A DNA stretch of 5,806 nt from Planctomycetes bacterium RBG_13_46_10 (lineage in GTDB: Bacteria > Planctomycetota > Phycisphaerae > Sedimentisphaerales > Anaerobacaceae): assembly GCA_001824645.1 (NCBI GenBank), contig MHYD01000015.1:1-5806 (forward strand), in the 5' to 3' direction. Below are positions 5,518 to 5,806 of this stretch, piece by piece. Numbering within the stretch: the stretch's first letter is position 1; each line of letters starts with the position of its first letter. The translations under genes were made by a program, and so were the position numbers. The notes under the pieces were generated by a model, which worked only from the letters and a program-made list of their open reading frames with translations, searched no databases and was not told the origin of the DNA.

Positions 5518-5806
5518 TTAGACCCTCTGTTTTAAGTAAGCAGGCGCCTTGGGGTTCTTATCAAAGCCGCCATATGACTTTGTCGAGGGATAGTATTCCG
5601 TAGCAAACTGGACTATTCCCGCGGTTTCTTCGCCGGCAAAATCTGCAATAAATGCCAACATCATGTCCATACCGGCAGATACACCAGCCGAAGACCAGAT
5701 ATTGCCGTCCTTGACAAAGCGCTCTTCAACGACGATGACATCACCGAATGCACGCAAACGATCAAGCGAATTCCAATGCGTTGTTGCTTTCTTCCCGGAC
5801 AATAGT
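5518..5806 (-). CDS. DJ-1/PfpI-family protein, isonitrile hydratase-like (C-terminal part)
   Basis: The last 96 or so residues of a DJ-1/PfpI (class I glutamine amidotransferase-like) protein are visible; the reading frame is open to the window edge, so the N-terminal half lies outside. LLSGKKATTHWNSLDRLRAFG, EERFVKDGNIWSSAGVSAGMDMML and the C-terminal EYYP segment are typical of the branch that includes cyclohexyl-isocyanide hydratase (InhA), which hydrates isonitriles to N-substituted formamides, and the AraC-fused amidotransferase-like domains. The nucleophilic cysteine should lie about a dozen residues upstream of the visible part, so it cannot be checked. The protein stops at TAA 5518 soon after the domain's usual end, so no C-terminal AraC DNA-binding domain is fused, which favours a stand-alone enzyme. 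The TTG at 5800-5802 is an internal leucine codon, not a start. The specific substrate is uncertain. Confidence 0.85.
   Translation of the reverse strand, partial: LLSGKKATTHWNSLDRLRAFGDVIVVEERFVKDGNIWSSAGVSAGMDMMLAFIADFAGEETAGIVQFATEYYPSTKSYGGFDKNPKAPAYLKQRV

Noticed and set aside
5800..5802. TTG as start codon of the DJ-1/PfpI protein
   Set aside because: The domain clearly continues upstream (a CTA leucine codon precedes it in frame), so the TTG is internal and the gene is cut by the window edge.

Overview
All recognisable genes lie on the minus strand; no plus-strand reading frame looks like a gene. The window appears to be an accessory stretch of a moderately AT-rich bacterial chromosome. 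The organism cannot be named from this sequence. Bacterial start signals (Shine-Dalgarno sequences; ATG, TTG and possibly GTG starts) and sigma70-like promoter elements are visible. A Gram-negative host, possibly a proteobacterium or desulfobacterium, is only an impression from the gene content and GC-rich palindromic repeats.

Read in transcription order (high to low coordinates), the window starts with the C-terminal part of a DJ-1/PfpI-family protein of the isonitrile hydratase type (5518-5806, cut by the window edge). A tight three-gene run follows: a GNAT acetyltransferase resembling YpeA (4985-5416), an AT-rich multi-pass membrane protein of unknown function (4289-4948), and a short remnant of a DAPG-hydrolase (PhlG)-like protein (3978-4289). 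The remnant overlaps its upstream neighbour by one base (TGATG), and its family similarity stops where a GC-rich palindromic repeat begins.

The second half holds the most interesting content: a 614-residue UvrD-like SF1 helicase with a five-cysteine cluster inserted before the DEYQD motif (1961-3805), a membrane-anchored coiled-coil protein with two N-terminal membrane segments (805-1659), and a small PD-(D/E)XK nuclease-like protein with an EVQ active-site variant (184-723). A possible 25-codon ORF (724-801) fills the gap between the last two, and the nuclease's TTG start directly follows its stop codon. Helicase, membrane-anchored coiled coil and nuclease side by side is the kind of mix seen in anti-phage defence loci, but the grouping does not match a named system I can recognise. 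The membrane protein and the nuclease appear to share a promoter at 1740-1770; the helicase seems to have its own. That the three act together is inference.

Two gaps carry the same small GC-rich palindrome (TCCGGC-N4-GCCGGA at 1823-1838 and 3995-4010), with a decayed relative near 5468-5480. No tRNA, rRNA, CRISPR array, transposase or convincing intrinsic terminator was found.
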